Of a stretch of 53,670 nt of DNA, positions 24,583 to 31,852 are shown piece after piece. The position numbers and the translations under genes are program-made. Source of the stretch: CAZHLD01 sp964533185 (GTDB taxonomy: Bacteria > Acidobacteriota > Terriglobia > Acidiferrales > UBA7541); assembly GCA_964533185.1 (NCBI GenBank), contig CAZHLD010000012.1, positions 1 to 53,670 on the forward strand, read 5' to 3'. Every line of letters starts with the position of its first letter. Position 1 is the stretch's first letter. The notes under the pieces were generated by a model. It saw only the letters and a program-made list of their open reading frames with translations. It ran no database searches and was not told the DNA's origin.

Positions 24583-25860
24583 CTAGCTGGGAACCACAAT
24601 CGGGACGCGCTTTATGGCCGTCCCTCCGCGCCGGTTTTGCCCGGTGATCACAATCGTTTGGCTACCACGGGCCAACGGTTCGGTAAAAAACCGAAAGCTG
24701 CCATCGGGCTGGATGTTCGGCACGGGCTGGCCGTTAATAATCAAAGCTGCGCCAGGCTCGGTGCGCCCAATGATTTCCGCGACATTGCCATGAAGCTGCG
24801 TACCGGTCACTTCAAGCAGCATCTCCTGGCCCTTGCCCTGCGCCACCAGCGTGAACTTATGCGTATCACTGGGCTCACTGGTGCGCTTCTGCCCGTCGGA
24901 AGCAGTAACGTTCCAGAAATACTCCCCGGCGTCAAGTCCCGGGATCTCGATTCTGGTGGTGCTGGTGCGCCGCTCAGCAACAACCTTGGTGAACATCGAA
25001 TTCGTGCTCACCTGTAGATTGTATCCTACTGCGCCCGGCACCTGTCGCCATTCAAATCGAACCGGGGTGCGACGGGGATCTACGACAAAGAGCGGCTGAA
25101 GGTTGACCGGCTGGGTTAGATCGGGGGGAGCCAGGACGTTGCTTCGAGTGACGGGCCCGCCGGTGGGGAAGCTGGCCTTTTCGAACTTGCCCAGGTCGAT
25201 GCGCTCCTCACCGCGCTGCATCTCAACCTGGCCGGCGGCCACGGTGATCTCGTGCTCGTTTCGGCTGGGATCACTGCGGACAGCGGCACGGCTGTTCTCC
25301 CGCAAGGAGGCCACCGCGTTTTCAAATGAGACCTCAGCCTTGGAGTCCGGCGAGGGCCAGGCGCCCGTGGCTAGGTCCACCGCGCCGGAGCTGATGTGGA
25401 CACCAACGCGGGTCCGATCGCGCTCGACCGAGTTTTCTTCCACAGTGACCAGCGTATCCGATTTCACGGTGTAAGTGGTGCCGTCGGCGAAGGTCAGCCG
25501 GGCCGCGCCATCGGAGCCGGTCTCAATCAAGTCGCCTTTGTCGAGGGCCATGCCGCGCTCGGCAGAGACCCAATCCACAGAGTTCACCTTTTTCACGCGC
25601 ACTTTCCCATCGAGATTGACCAAGCGCGCCTGGTTGCCGGTAATCTGGCTGACCGTCGTCTGGCTACCAGCCAGGGCGTTGGAAAGCCGGCGCAGGGAGG
25701 TGGCGTACCAGTCCGGGTAGACCAAGTAGAGTGTGGCCATGACGATCACAAAGGCCAAGACGAGGTACATGGCCACCGTCTTGTAAGTTATGGTGGTCCA
25801 GTACACCTCAACGCGGCGGATCTTCGGCTTGTTCGAGGCAGAATCTCGGTCTTCACCCAT
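24583..25860 (-). CDS. Membrane-anchored FecR-domain protein with FN3-like and Big-like domains
   Basis: 425 residues. A short basic cytoplasmic start is followed by a membrane helix at about 30-50 (TVAMYLVLAFVIVMATLYLV). Outside lie a FecR domain (about 75-220; GDLIETGSDGAARLTFADGT and TVEENSVERDRTRV), a fibronectin-III-like domain (about 265-345; VRFEWRQVPGAVGYNLQVST to GEYFWNVTASDG), and a C-terminal beta domain (about 350-425; IIGRTEPGAALIINGQPV) of the glucodextranase-B type. Such domains often bind cell-wall or surface polymers. As first gene before mreB (114 bp), it could join the elongation machinery to the envelope; that is inference. ATG at 25860. Confidence 0.8.
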   Translation of the reverse strand: MGEDRDSASNKPKIRRVEVYWTTITYKTVAMYLVLAFVIVMATLYLVYPDWYATSLRRLSNALAGSQTTVSQITGNQARLVNLDGKVRVKKVNSVDWVSAERGMALDKGDLIETGSDGAARLTFADGTTYTVKSDTLVTVEENSVERDRTRVGVHISSGAVDLATGAWPSPDSKAEVSFENAVASLRENSRAAVRSDPSRNEHEITVAAGQVEMQRGEERIDLGKFEKASFPTGGPVTRSNVLAPPDLTQPVNLQPLFVVDPRRTPVRFEWRQVPGAVGYNLQVSTNSMFTKVVAERRTSTTRIEIPGLDAGEYFWNVTASDGQKRTSEPSDTHKFTLVAQGKGQEMLLEVTGTQLHGNVAEIIGRTEPGAALIINGQPVPNIQPDGSFRFFTEPLARGSQTIVITGQNRRGGTAIKRVPIVVPS

Positions 25861-26114
25861 GGCAGAATCCGCTCTGGTGGCTCACCTGGCTTGCACGGGA
25901 AGTGTTCCTCGGAGCAGTTCACACACCCGGAGGCCAGAATCGGGGCCAGTTTTGCAATTTAACACGTTCGTAGGGGCCTTTCAACCGAACCGCGCGGCGG
26001 TAGTCAATCCGCCAACGCCTATCTGAAGCGACAAGGCATGATTGCGTCTTGTAGGCTTTTCCGGGCCCAAGAACGGCGGAGTGTTGTAGCAACGTGAATT
26101 TGTCACCGTAAGGG

Positions 26115-26485
26115 CAACATGAAAAGGCCACCTTCCAAGTTGTTGCAGTTTGGTGTTTCCCGAGTAGACGGTCACTCGCCCTTCGAGACTTTCAGAGAGC
26201 TGAACGCAGACGCCGGCAAAGCTGAAGCGGTGCGGTTGGGGCGGGAGCTGAAAGCGGCATCCTTCCCACTGCACGACGTTGTCGTTGCCGACGGTGCGTT
26301 CGTGGAGGAAGCAGCAGATGCGCTCCAAGTCTCGGAGGGCCGGTCGCTATGCGGCTTCGGCCTCGTCGTGCGGGGCACAGGCGAAGCGGCGATTGTAGTC
26401 GGTGCAGAAGCGGGCCAGGGTCAGGATGCAGCGGCGCACCAGCCGGTCCCGATGCCGGACCAGCCGCAAAACTTCCTGGCTGACT
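26115..26485 (-). pseudogene. C-terminal remnant of an IS481/ISNCY-type transposase
   Basis: The minus strand reads LARFCTDYNRRFACAPHDEA, then an in-frame TAG at 26347-26349, then LERICCFLHERTVGNDNVVQ and FQLPPQPHRFSFAGVCVQLS, ending near KLQQLG. The YNRRFA...RTVxxDN...LQLP pattern is the usual tail of DDE integrase-type transposases of this group. The catalytic core is missing and one stop interrupts the tail, so it is dead. It is fused directly to the IS110 piece at 26486-26628. Confidence 0.65.
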
Positions 26486-26628
26486 GGAGTGGCCCACTGG
26501 CGGTAGAAGCCGGGCAGATCGTCCCGCTGGTGGTCCAGCGTGCGTTGCTCGACCTCACCCTTGGCCGTGTCACACCAACAAACTGTCTGCGTGCGCACGT
26601 AAAAGTCAACTCCAACGTATGCTGGCAT
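26486..26628 (-). pseudogene. N-terminal remnant of an IS110-type transposase
   Basis: About 48 residues starting MPAYVGVDFYVRTQTVCWCD and continuing TLDHQRDDLPGFYRQW, the start of the DEDD domain of IS110-family transposases (first catalytic Asp in GVD). After ATPVS the sequence passes without a break into the tail of a different transposase family. Only the first tenth of the gene remains. Confidence 0.65.
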
Positions 26629-26730
26629 CGCGCGTCCTTCATGCCCGTTCTGCGAATAGCTGGGCCGGGGCGAGTGTACAACCCCTCGCCCCAGGAGACG
26701 CGCACCTCATGACATCACACTCTTCTAGCG

Positions 26731-27528
26731 TTACGCGGGGAGGTGGGGGACGGAGGCGAGTAGAGATCGCGTGTAAGAGTGCGCGGGGCGAGTGAGGATT
26801 TGATCGACGGGGCCGAGTTCGACGAAGCGGCCGGCGTGCATGACGGCGACGCGGGTGGCGAGCTGGGCGACGACAGGGAGCGAGTGGGAAATGAGCAGGT
26901 AGGTGAGCGAGAACTGCTGCTGAAGCTGCTGGAGCAGGGCGAGGATTTGCGCGCCGACAGAGACATCGAGGGCGGAGACGGGTTCGTCGGCGACGACGAG
27001 TTTGGGGCGGAGGACCAACGCGCGGGCGATACCGACGCGCTGGCGCTGTCCGCCGGAGAACTCGTGGGGATAGCGCCGGGCGGCGTCGGCGTCGAGGCCG
27101 ACGGCGGAGAGGGTTTCGAGGACACGCTGGCGGCGGTTTGCGCGATCGAGCTCGGGATGATGGATGGCGAGCGGCTCGGCGACGATGGATTCGACGCGGA
27201 GGCGAGGGTTGAGCGAGGCGAAAGGGTCCTGAAAGACCATCTGCATGTCGCGGCGGAGAGCGCGGAGGTCAGCACCGCGGGCGGCGAGGAGATCGCGACT
27301 GAGGAAATGGATGGAGCCGGAGTCCGGCTCGATGAGGCGCGTGATCAGGCGGGCGAGAGTGGTCTTGCCGGAGCCGGATTCGCCGACGACGGCGAGGGTC
27401 TCGCCAGGGTGGAGGTCGAGGGAGACGTCGTCCACGGCCCAGCGGCGCTTGGAGTCGATGGCAAAGGGGCCGGTGGAGGAGGAGAAGGATTTGCGGAGGG
27501 AGCGGGCGGAGAGGAGAGGAGTGGACAT
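26731..27528 (-). CDS. ABC transporter ATP-binding protein, oligopeptide/dipeptide type (OppF/DppF-like)
   Basis: 265-residue ATPase with Walker A GESGSGKTT, signature FSGGQRQRVGIARAL, Walker B KLVVADEPVSALD and the switch His in LISHSLP. DMQMVFQDPFASLNPRL is characteristic of the peptide/nickel importer group. It lacks the extra C-terminal peptide-transporter tail, so it is shorter than most OppF. The start is the ATG at 27528 (MSTPLLSARSLRKSF); sequence upstream is non-coding repeat. Permease and binding-protein genes are not in the window. Confidence 0.85.
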   Translation of the reverse strand: MSTPLLSARSLRKSFSSSTGPFAIDSKRRWAVDDVSLDLHPGETLAVVGESGSGKTTLARLITRLIEPDSGSIHFLSRDLLAARGADLRALRRDMQMVFQDPFASLNPRLRVESIVAEPLAIHHPELDRANRRQRVLETLSAVGLDADAARRYPHEFSGGQRQRVGIARALVLRPKLVVADEPVSALDVSVGAQILALLQQLQQQFSLTYLLISHSLPVVAQLATRVAVMHAGRFVELGPVDQILTRPAHSYTRSLLASVPHLPA

Positions 27529-27537
27529 GAAGTACCT

Positions 27538-27590
27538 TACTCGTGTTTCGTAATTCGTGACTCGGTTTCGAAATGCGAGCCGACTCGAAG
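27538..27590. repeat. Degenerate TTCGTAATTCGTGACTCG-type repeat
   Basis: CTCGTGTTTCGTAATTCG followed by TGACTCGGTTTCGAAATGCG: short units built on TTCGTGA/ACTCGTA. Same family as the longer tract at 29752-29829. It sits just upstream of the OppF-like gene. Confidence 0.55.
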
Positions 27591-27604
27591 TGTAACAGGC
27601 CAAG

Positions 27605-27665
27605 CAACACTTTAGGTTGAGATCCCTCGCGCACCCTCGTCGGTTGCGCTCAGGATGACACCGCG
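27605..27665. repeat. Dispersed repeat, GATCCCTCGCGC...GCTCAGGATGACA type
   Basis: Reads GAGATCCCTCGCGCACCC, then GGTTGCGCTCAGGATGACAC. Related pieces are at 28490-28520 (GATTCCTCGCTGCGCTTGGA plus ATGACA), 28680-28740 (GCTTCGCTCAGAATGACA) and 30465-30515 (GATCCTTCGGCCCC to CCTCAGGGTGA). It is an intergenic repeat family of this accessory block. Confidence 0.55.
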
Positions 27666-27685
27666 CAGTACTGCACGAATTGTGC

Positions 27686-28489
27686 TCAGGGTTTTTCGGC
27701 GAGGAGGAAGAGAGAGGTTTGGGTGAACTCGAGGAGGGGCGCAGAGCCGGAGGGGTCGGGGACGAGGCGGGGACGGAAGCCAGCTGAGTCGGAGGGGAGG
27801 GAGTCTTCGAGGCGGCGGCGGGTGGCGAGATAGTCGGGCGAGCCGGAGGCGTGGCCGGCGATCTGCATCCAGTCGTCGAAGTGGCGGAGGCGCTCAGTGA
27901 TTTCGAGAGCGAAGAGGCGGAGGCCGGCGGCTTCGACGAGAGCGGAGAACTCGGGGACGGTGAGCGTGTTGGCGTGGGAGGCGTCGCGGGTGCGCTCGAT
28001 GAGATTCGCGGCGTCGGAGGAAACGCCGGCGGGGACGATGAGGTCCACAAGAGCGAGGCGGCCGCCGGGGCGGAGGACGCGGACCAGCTCGGAGAGGGCG
28101 CGGGCAGGATCGAGCATGTGGTGAATGCTGTATCCGCAGACGGCGAGGTCGAGGGAGGCGTCGGGGAGCGGGAGGCGAGAAGCGTCGGCGCAGGCGAAGG
28201 CGACGTTAGTGAGGGATGCAGCGGCAGCGGATGCGCGGGCGCGGTCGAGCATGGCCGGGGTGAGGTCGAAGCCGATAAGAAAACGCGTGCGCGGGGCGAA
28301 GGCGTTGGCGAATGTGCCGGGGCCGCAGGCGAGGTCGAGAGCAATCTCGGTGCCGCGGGGGGAGACGAGGGCTGTCAAGTGTTCGGCCTCCTTGGAGCGC
28401 GTGGAGAGGGCGAAGCGGGAGAATTGGTCGGCGGTGCGGGTGAAGCGGTCACGGACGCGAGAGTGCTGGGCGGCGTGGTCAGAAGACAA
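27686..28489 (-). CDS. SAM-dependent class I methyltransferase
   Basis: 267 residues, methyltransferase-11 / UbiE-like fold. Motif I is IALDLACGPGTFANAF, motif II region CADASRLPLPDASLDLAVCG, motif III VLRPGGRLALVDLIVP. No membrane segment; the substrate cannot be told. It lies between the two peptide-type ABC ATPase genes on the same strand, an unusual position. Dispersed repeats occupy both flanking gaps (27529-27685 and 28490-28643). Confidence 0.85.
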   Translation of the reverse strand: MSSDHAAQHSRVRDRFTRTADQFSRFALSTRSKEAEHLTALVSPRGTEIALDLACGPGTFANAFAPRTRFLIGFDLTPAMLDRARASAAAASLTNVAFACADASRLPLPDASLDLAVCGYSIHHMLDPARALSELVRVLRPGGRLALVDLIVPAGVSSDAANLIERTRDASHANTLTVPEFSALVEAAGLRLFALEITERLRHFDDWMQIAGHASGSPDYLATRRRLEDSLPSDSAGFRPRLVPDPSGSAPLLEFTQTSLFLLAEKP

Positions 28490-28643
28490 AGCAGATTCCT
28501 CGCTGCGCTTGGAATGACACCGGGGAAGGATTATACGCTGAGCGGAATCGTTGCCGCGGGAATGAGAAGAAGGGAGAGAGAAGAAATTTCAAATTGCAGA
28601 TTTCAAAGCAAGAGAAGAAGAACCCCGCGTGCTTAGACGCGGG

Positions 28644-29732
28644 CTACACGAGGATACAACGGGCGAGGTGGGATGAGGCGGAGGGATTCTTTCCGGCAAG
28701 GCCGGAATCTGCGATCGCTTCGCTCAGAATGACAGGCGCGGTAGAGTCGGCGGTAGAAACGGGGCATGGTTCGGCTTCGCTCACCACTCGCGGATCGCTT
28801 TCGCTCACCGCTCGCAAGTCGGGGAGGGCGGAGGAGCATTCGGGGCGGCGATAGGGGCAGCGGGGCTCGAAGGCGCAACCGGGCGGGAGGGCGTCGAGTC
28901 GCGGGACGGCGCCGGGGATGGGGACGAGTTGTTTGCGGTGCAGCGAGGGAGATGCGGCGAGAAGGCCCTCGGTGTAGGGATGGCGGGGGCGAGTGAGGAC
29001 GTCGCGGGCGGGGCCCTCTTCGACGATGCGTCCGGCGTAGAGAACGGCGAGTCGGGAGGCGACCTGGGCGACAACTCCGAGATCGTGAGTGATGAAAAGA
29101 AGTGCGAGGCCGAGCTCGCGCTGGAGGCGGGCGAGGAGATCGAGGATCTGTTTTTGGATGGTGACGTCGAGAGCGGTCGTGGGCTCGTCGGCGATGAGCA
29201 GGCGCGGCGAGCCGGTGAGCGCCATAGCGATCAGAGCGCGCTGGCGGAGGCCGCCGGAGAGTTGATGCGGAAACTGGCGGGCGCGGAGAGCGGGTTCGGG
29301 TACGGCGGCGCGTTCGAGAGCGGCAAGGGTGCGTCGACAGACGGCGTCGCGATCGAGATGCGGCTCGTGGGCGCGGACGGCTTCTTCGATTTGCGCGCCG
29401 ACACGGAGGACGGGGTTGAGCGCGGTCATCGGCTCTTGGAAGACCATGGAGAGTGCGCGGCCGCGGAGAGAGCGAAGGGCGTCAGGTGAAAGAGCGAAAA
29501 GATTCTGTGGGGTGTCGCCGTTGGAGGCGAACCAGGCTTCGCCAGAGACGCGGGCGCCGGGCGGCAGCAGCCCCATCAGGGCAAGAGAGAGCATGGTCTT
29601 GCCGGAGCCGGACTCGCCGACGAGTCCGAGGGTTTCGCCGGGGGCGATGCGGAGAGAGACGTCTTGTACGGGTCGGACCCAACCGGTGGGCGTGGGGAGC
29701 TCGACAGTGAGAGAACGGACGTCGAGGAGCAT
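28644..29732 (-). CDS. ABC transporter ATP-binding protein, oligopeptide/dipeptide type (OppD/DppD-like)
   Basis: 362-residue ATPase: Walker A GESGSGKT, SMVFQEPMTALNPVL, signature LSGGLRQRALIAMAL, Walker B RLLIADEPTTALD, and the C-terminal family tail PPGCAFEPRCPYRRPECS. After that tail the last 60 or so residues (SESDPRVVSEAEPCP to ILSEAIADSGLAGKNP) are translated dispersed repeat, so the original stop was probably lost. Start ATG at 29732, directly after a repeat tract. No permease genes nearby. Confidence 0.85.
   Translation of the reverse strand: MLLDVRSLTVELPTPTGWVRPVQDVSLRIAPGETLGLVGESGSGKTMLSLALMGLLPPGARVSGEAWFASNGDTPQNLFALSPDALRSLRGRALSMVFQEPMTALNPVLRVGAQIEEAVRAHEPHLDRDAVCRRTLAALERAAVPEPALRARQFPHQLSGGLRQRALIAMALTGSPRLLIADEPTTALDVTIQKQILDLLARLQRELGLALLFITHDLGVVAQVASRLAVLYAGRIVEEGPARDVLTRPRHPYTEGLLAASPSLHRKQLVPIPGAVPRLDALPPGCAFEPRCPYRRPECSSALPDLRAVSESDPRVVSEAEPCPVSTADSTAPVILSEAIADSGLAGKNPSASSHLARCILV
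28660..28830. repeat. Dispersed repeats forming the 3' end of the OppD-like gene
   Basis: Two repeat types lie side by side: TTTCCGGCAAGGCCGGAATC with GCTTCGCTCAGAATGACA, and CATGGTTCGGCTTCGCTCAC followed by GCTTTCGCTCACCGCTCG. The second type recurs at 33232-33255 (CATGGTTCGACTTCGCTCAC). Confidence 0.6.
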
Positions 29733-29751
29733 GGGGAGATGATAGAGGCCA

Positions 29752-29829
29752 AATTCGAAAAACGTAACTCGTAATTCGTAAAGCGTAACTCGCGATTCGT
29801 AAAACGTGATTCGTGAATTGGGACTCGTG
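29752..29829. repeat. Tandem degenerate repeat of about 21 bp (CGTAACTCGTAATTCGTAAA)
   Basis: Three to four imperfect units (CGTAACTCGTAATTCGTAAA, CGTAACTCGCGATTCGTAAA, CGTGATTCGTGAATTGGG, ACTCGTGTG) lie between the OppD-like start and the next gene. The AT-rich text contrasts with the GC-rich surroundings, and a shorter relative is at 27538-27590. Confidence 0.7.
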
Positions 29830-29833
29830 TGAA

Positions 29834-30442
29834 TCAGCGGCGCACGAGGGGGATGACGAGTTTGAGGGCGGTGTGGGAGGAGGAGAAGCTGCAGACTTTG
29901 ACGTCGACGAGGCCGGCGGATTTGGCGGCGGCCATGACGTCGGCCTGAGTGATGTGCGGCTGGCCCTTGGGATAGACGACCCAGAGGGCGCCGGCAGGTT
30001 GGAGAAAGGCGCAGACAGTTTTGAGGCGGGCGAGAGCGGATTTGGAATCGGCGAGGAGGAAGATGAGGTCAGAGTTGGGAGCAGGTTTGGCGCTGGAGAT
30101 GCGCGAGGTGCGAGAGCGGAGGTCGGCGAGGAAGGCTTTGTCGGAGACGCCGAGGAGGGAGATGTTCATGGAGGGTTTGACGCCGAGTTTGTCGAGCAGG
30201 CTGGGAGGATGAAGAATTTTGTCGGCCCAGCGCGCGGCGGCGGGGCCGAGGTCGAAAGAGACAGTACCGTCGGGGAAGGTGATGCGGAGCGCGCCGGAGT
30301 CAGCGCGGACGCGGCGCATGGAGTTGAAGGAGATTTTGAGGCGGAAGTCGCCGCGGAAGAGGAGAGAATCAGATTCAAGAAGGAGTTTGCCGCGGGCGGA
30401 GTTGCCTTTGAAGTGAGCGGTGCAGGAGGATTCGAGACCCAT
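29834..30442 (-). CDS. DUF3052-like protein
   Basis: 202 residues. The second half (DLIFLLADSKSALARLKTVC, then GALWVVYPKGQPHITQADVM and KSAGLVDVKVCSFS) matches the usual DUF3052 layout; the N-terminal 80 residues are beta-rich (GKLLLESDSLLFRGDFRLKI) and resemble a PH-like module. Function unknown; no signal peptide or membrane helix. Start ATG at 30442. Same strand as the SRPBCC and MarR genes upstream, but separated by a 114-bp repeat-bearing gap. Confidence 0.7.
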   Translation of the reverse strand: MGLESSCTAHFKGNSARGKLLLESDSLLFRGDFRLKISFNSMRRVRADSGALRITFPDGTVSFDLGPAAARWADKILHPPSLLDKLGVKPSMNISLLGVSDKAFLADLRSRTSRISSAKPAPNSDLIFLLADSKSALARLKTVCAFLQPAGALWVVYPKGQPHITQADVMAAAKSAGLVDVKVCSFSSSHTALKLVIPLVRR

Positions 30443-30556
30443 GTTAGACCTCGGCGAGGAAGAAGTTGAGATCCTTCGGCCCCGACCTGGTTGGGGCCTC
30501 AGGGTGAGAGCGCGTGGGGATCGGGAGAGGCACGGGATGACGGCGCACGCGTCGCG

Positions 30557-31075
30557 TCATGGTTGGGGGGAGACGGCTTCGCCGAAGTGGCGACCGAGGT
30601 TATTGAGATACGTTTCCATTGTGGAGGTGTAGCCGAAAAGGAAGCGCGACATGAAACGGAAGAGCGCCGGGCGAATTTCACCGTCTTCGGTGATGCGGAG
30701 GGAGGAGCCGCCATCAACGGGCGTGATGACGTAGGTCCACGTGCCGCCGAAGGGAAGCTTGGGGTCGGCAATGCGGCAGACCAGCCGACGGGGCGGTTCG
30801 GCAAGCTCGACGTAGAGAGGGATGTCGCCGAACCCGGAGGTTTCAACCCAGGCCGGGCGCCCGTCGCGGTCGGGCTGGCGCTTGATGGATTTCAGATCGG
30901 TGCGCCAGGAGGGCATGGTGTCAATGTTGGCAAGCGCGGCCCAGATTTTTTCGGAGGGCTGATTGTAGCCGGCCATACGCGAAGCGGAATGAGTTCTGGG
31001 CAACAGGGCGCCGATGATCCAGGCAAGGGCGACGATTCCCACCAGAGTGCCGAGAACGATCCAGACCCATTTCAT
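30557..31075 (-). CDS. SRPBCC-family protein with N-terminal membrane anchor
   Basis: 172 residues. Membrane helix at about 3-23 (WVWIVLGTLVGIVALAWIIG), then a START/Bet v1-like ligand-binding fold: NQPSEKIWAALANIDTMPSW, GFGDIPLYVELAEPPRRL, and a C-terminal helix FLFGYTSTMETYLNNLGRHF. SRPBCC proteins bind hydrophobic ligands in a deep pocket. The ATG at 31075 has GGAGGTGA directly upstream. It follows the MarR gene by 15 bp, so the regulator probably controls it. Confidence 0.83.
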   Translation of the reverse strand: MKWVWIVLGTLVGIVALAWIIGALLPRTHSASRMAGYNQPSEKIWAALANIDTMPSWRTDLKSIKRQPDRDGRPAWVETSGFGDIPLYVELAEPPRRLVCRIADPKLPFGGTWTYVITPVDGGSSLRITEDGEIRPALFRFMSRFLFGYTSTMETYLNNLGRHFGEAVSPQP

Positions 31076-31090
31076 AGTCACCTCCAAGAA

Positions 31091-31606
31091 TCAGCGTGAG
31101 CGGGAACGCAGACGATAACGACGCAGGCCCATCTTTTTGGGTGGGCCGGATTCCATGTAGCGGCGCGCCGCGCGAGCGAGAAGAGCAAGGCCAGCCAGGC
31201 CGGCGGCCCGCTCTTCGGGGGAGAGTTGGGCGAGCAGGCCGCGGACGCGGGCGGGTTCGAGGACGGACTGGGCGTCCTTGATGCGCACGCCAGCGGGCGA
31301 GAGGCGAAGGTGGACGCGGCGGGCATCGCGAGGGTCGCGGGAACGGAGGACGTAGCCGCGGCGGTGGAGCCGGTCAATGGCAATGGACATGGTGGAGGGA
31401 GTGACACCCATGTGGCGGGCGAGGTCCATGAGGGAAGTGGGTTCGAGGTCGTCGAGGTGGTCGAGGATGCTGGCTTGATGAGCACTGAGCACCTTGCGCG
31501 TCTTGGGGTCGCGGACATGGCGAGTGTGGCAGGCGAAGAAGATGCGGGGGTAAAGGTCTAAGAGCTGCCGCACCGGGTCCGGAGGACGCACACGGCAGGA
31601 TGGCAA
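31091..31606 (-). CDS. MarR-family transcriptional regulator
   Basis: Up to 171 residues with a winged helix-turn-helix: LSAHQASILDHLDD, SLMDLARHMGVTPSTMSIAI, DRLHRRGYVLRSRDPRDARR. Such regulators bind palindromes near their own gene and let go when a small aromatic ligand binds. The start shown is TTG at 31606; GTG codons at 31591 and 31570 are equally possible. The 19-bp palindrome at 31613-31631 lies right upstream. Operon with the SRPBCC gene; divergent from the MFS exporter gene. Confidence 0.85.
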   Translation of the reverse strand: MPSCRVRPPDPVRQLLDLYPRIFFACHTRHVRDPKTRKVLSAHQASILDHLDDLEPTSLMDLARHMGVTPSTMSIAIDRLHRRGYVLRSRDPRDARRVHLRLSPAGVRIKDAQSVLEPARVRGLLAQLSPEERAAGLAGLALLARAARRYMESGPPKKMGLRRYRLRSRSR

Positions 31607-31612
31607 AAATAG

Positions 31613-31631
31613 TTTGATTTGTCAAATCAAA
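31613..31631. promoter_or_regulatory. Perfect 19-bp palindrome, probable MarR operator
   Basis: TTTGATTTG-T-CAAATCAAA: nine-base arms around one central base, with no mismatch. It lies 6 bp upstream of the earliest MarR start and between marR and the divergent MFS gene. AT-rich palindromes of this size are typical MarR sites, and the surrounding DNA is GC-rich. Confidence 0.8.
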
Positions 31632-31852
31632 TTATAGAACTTCAAGGAGAAAATCCTCGGAAAAGGGAAAATGGAAACTGGAAACTAGAAAATGCGGAGG
31701 AGTCGGAGAGCTGTCGGTGCGCCCCTCGAGGGGCACAAAGGACTGCTTCTCACAAAGGGTGCCGCAAGGGGCGGGGATTTGCGTACAATGCGCAGACGCG
31801 CGGGAGCGGGTGTGGCGACTCCATTGCGCGGACGAAGCGGGACAAGAGCGAA

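Noticed and set aside
27529..28344. N-terminal extension of the OppF-like ATPase upstream of 27528
   Set aside because: The in-frame extension is Ser/Pro-rich text over the methyltransferase gene and a repeat; the ATPase start MSTPLL fits the family.
26779..28636. Plus-strand frames across the ABC ATPase and methyltransferase genes
   Set aside because: Gly/Glu/Ala-rich shadows of minus-strand genes with intact Walker and SAM motifs.
31619..31852. N-terminal extension of the MFS protein from the palindrome
   Set aside because: It would begin inside the operator, reads as low-complexity repeat text, and has no membrane or family features.
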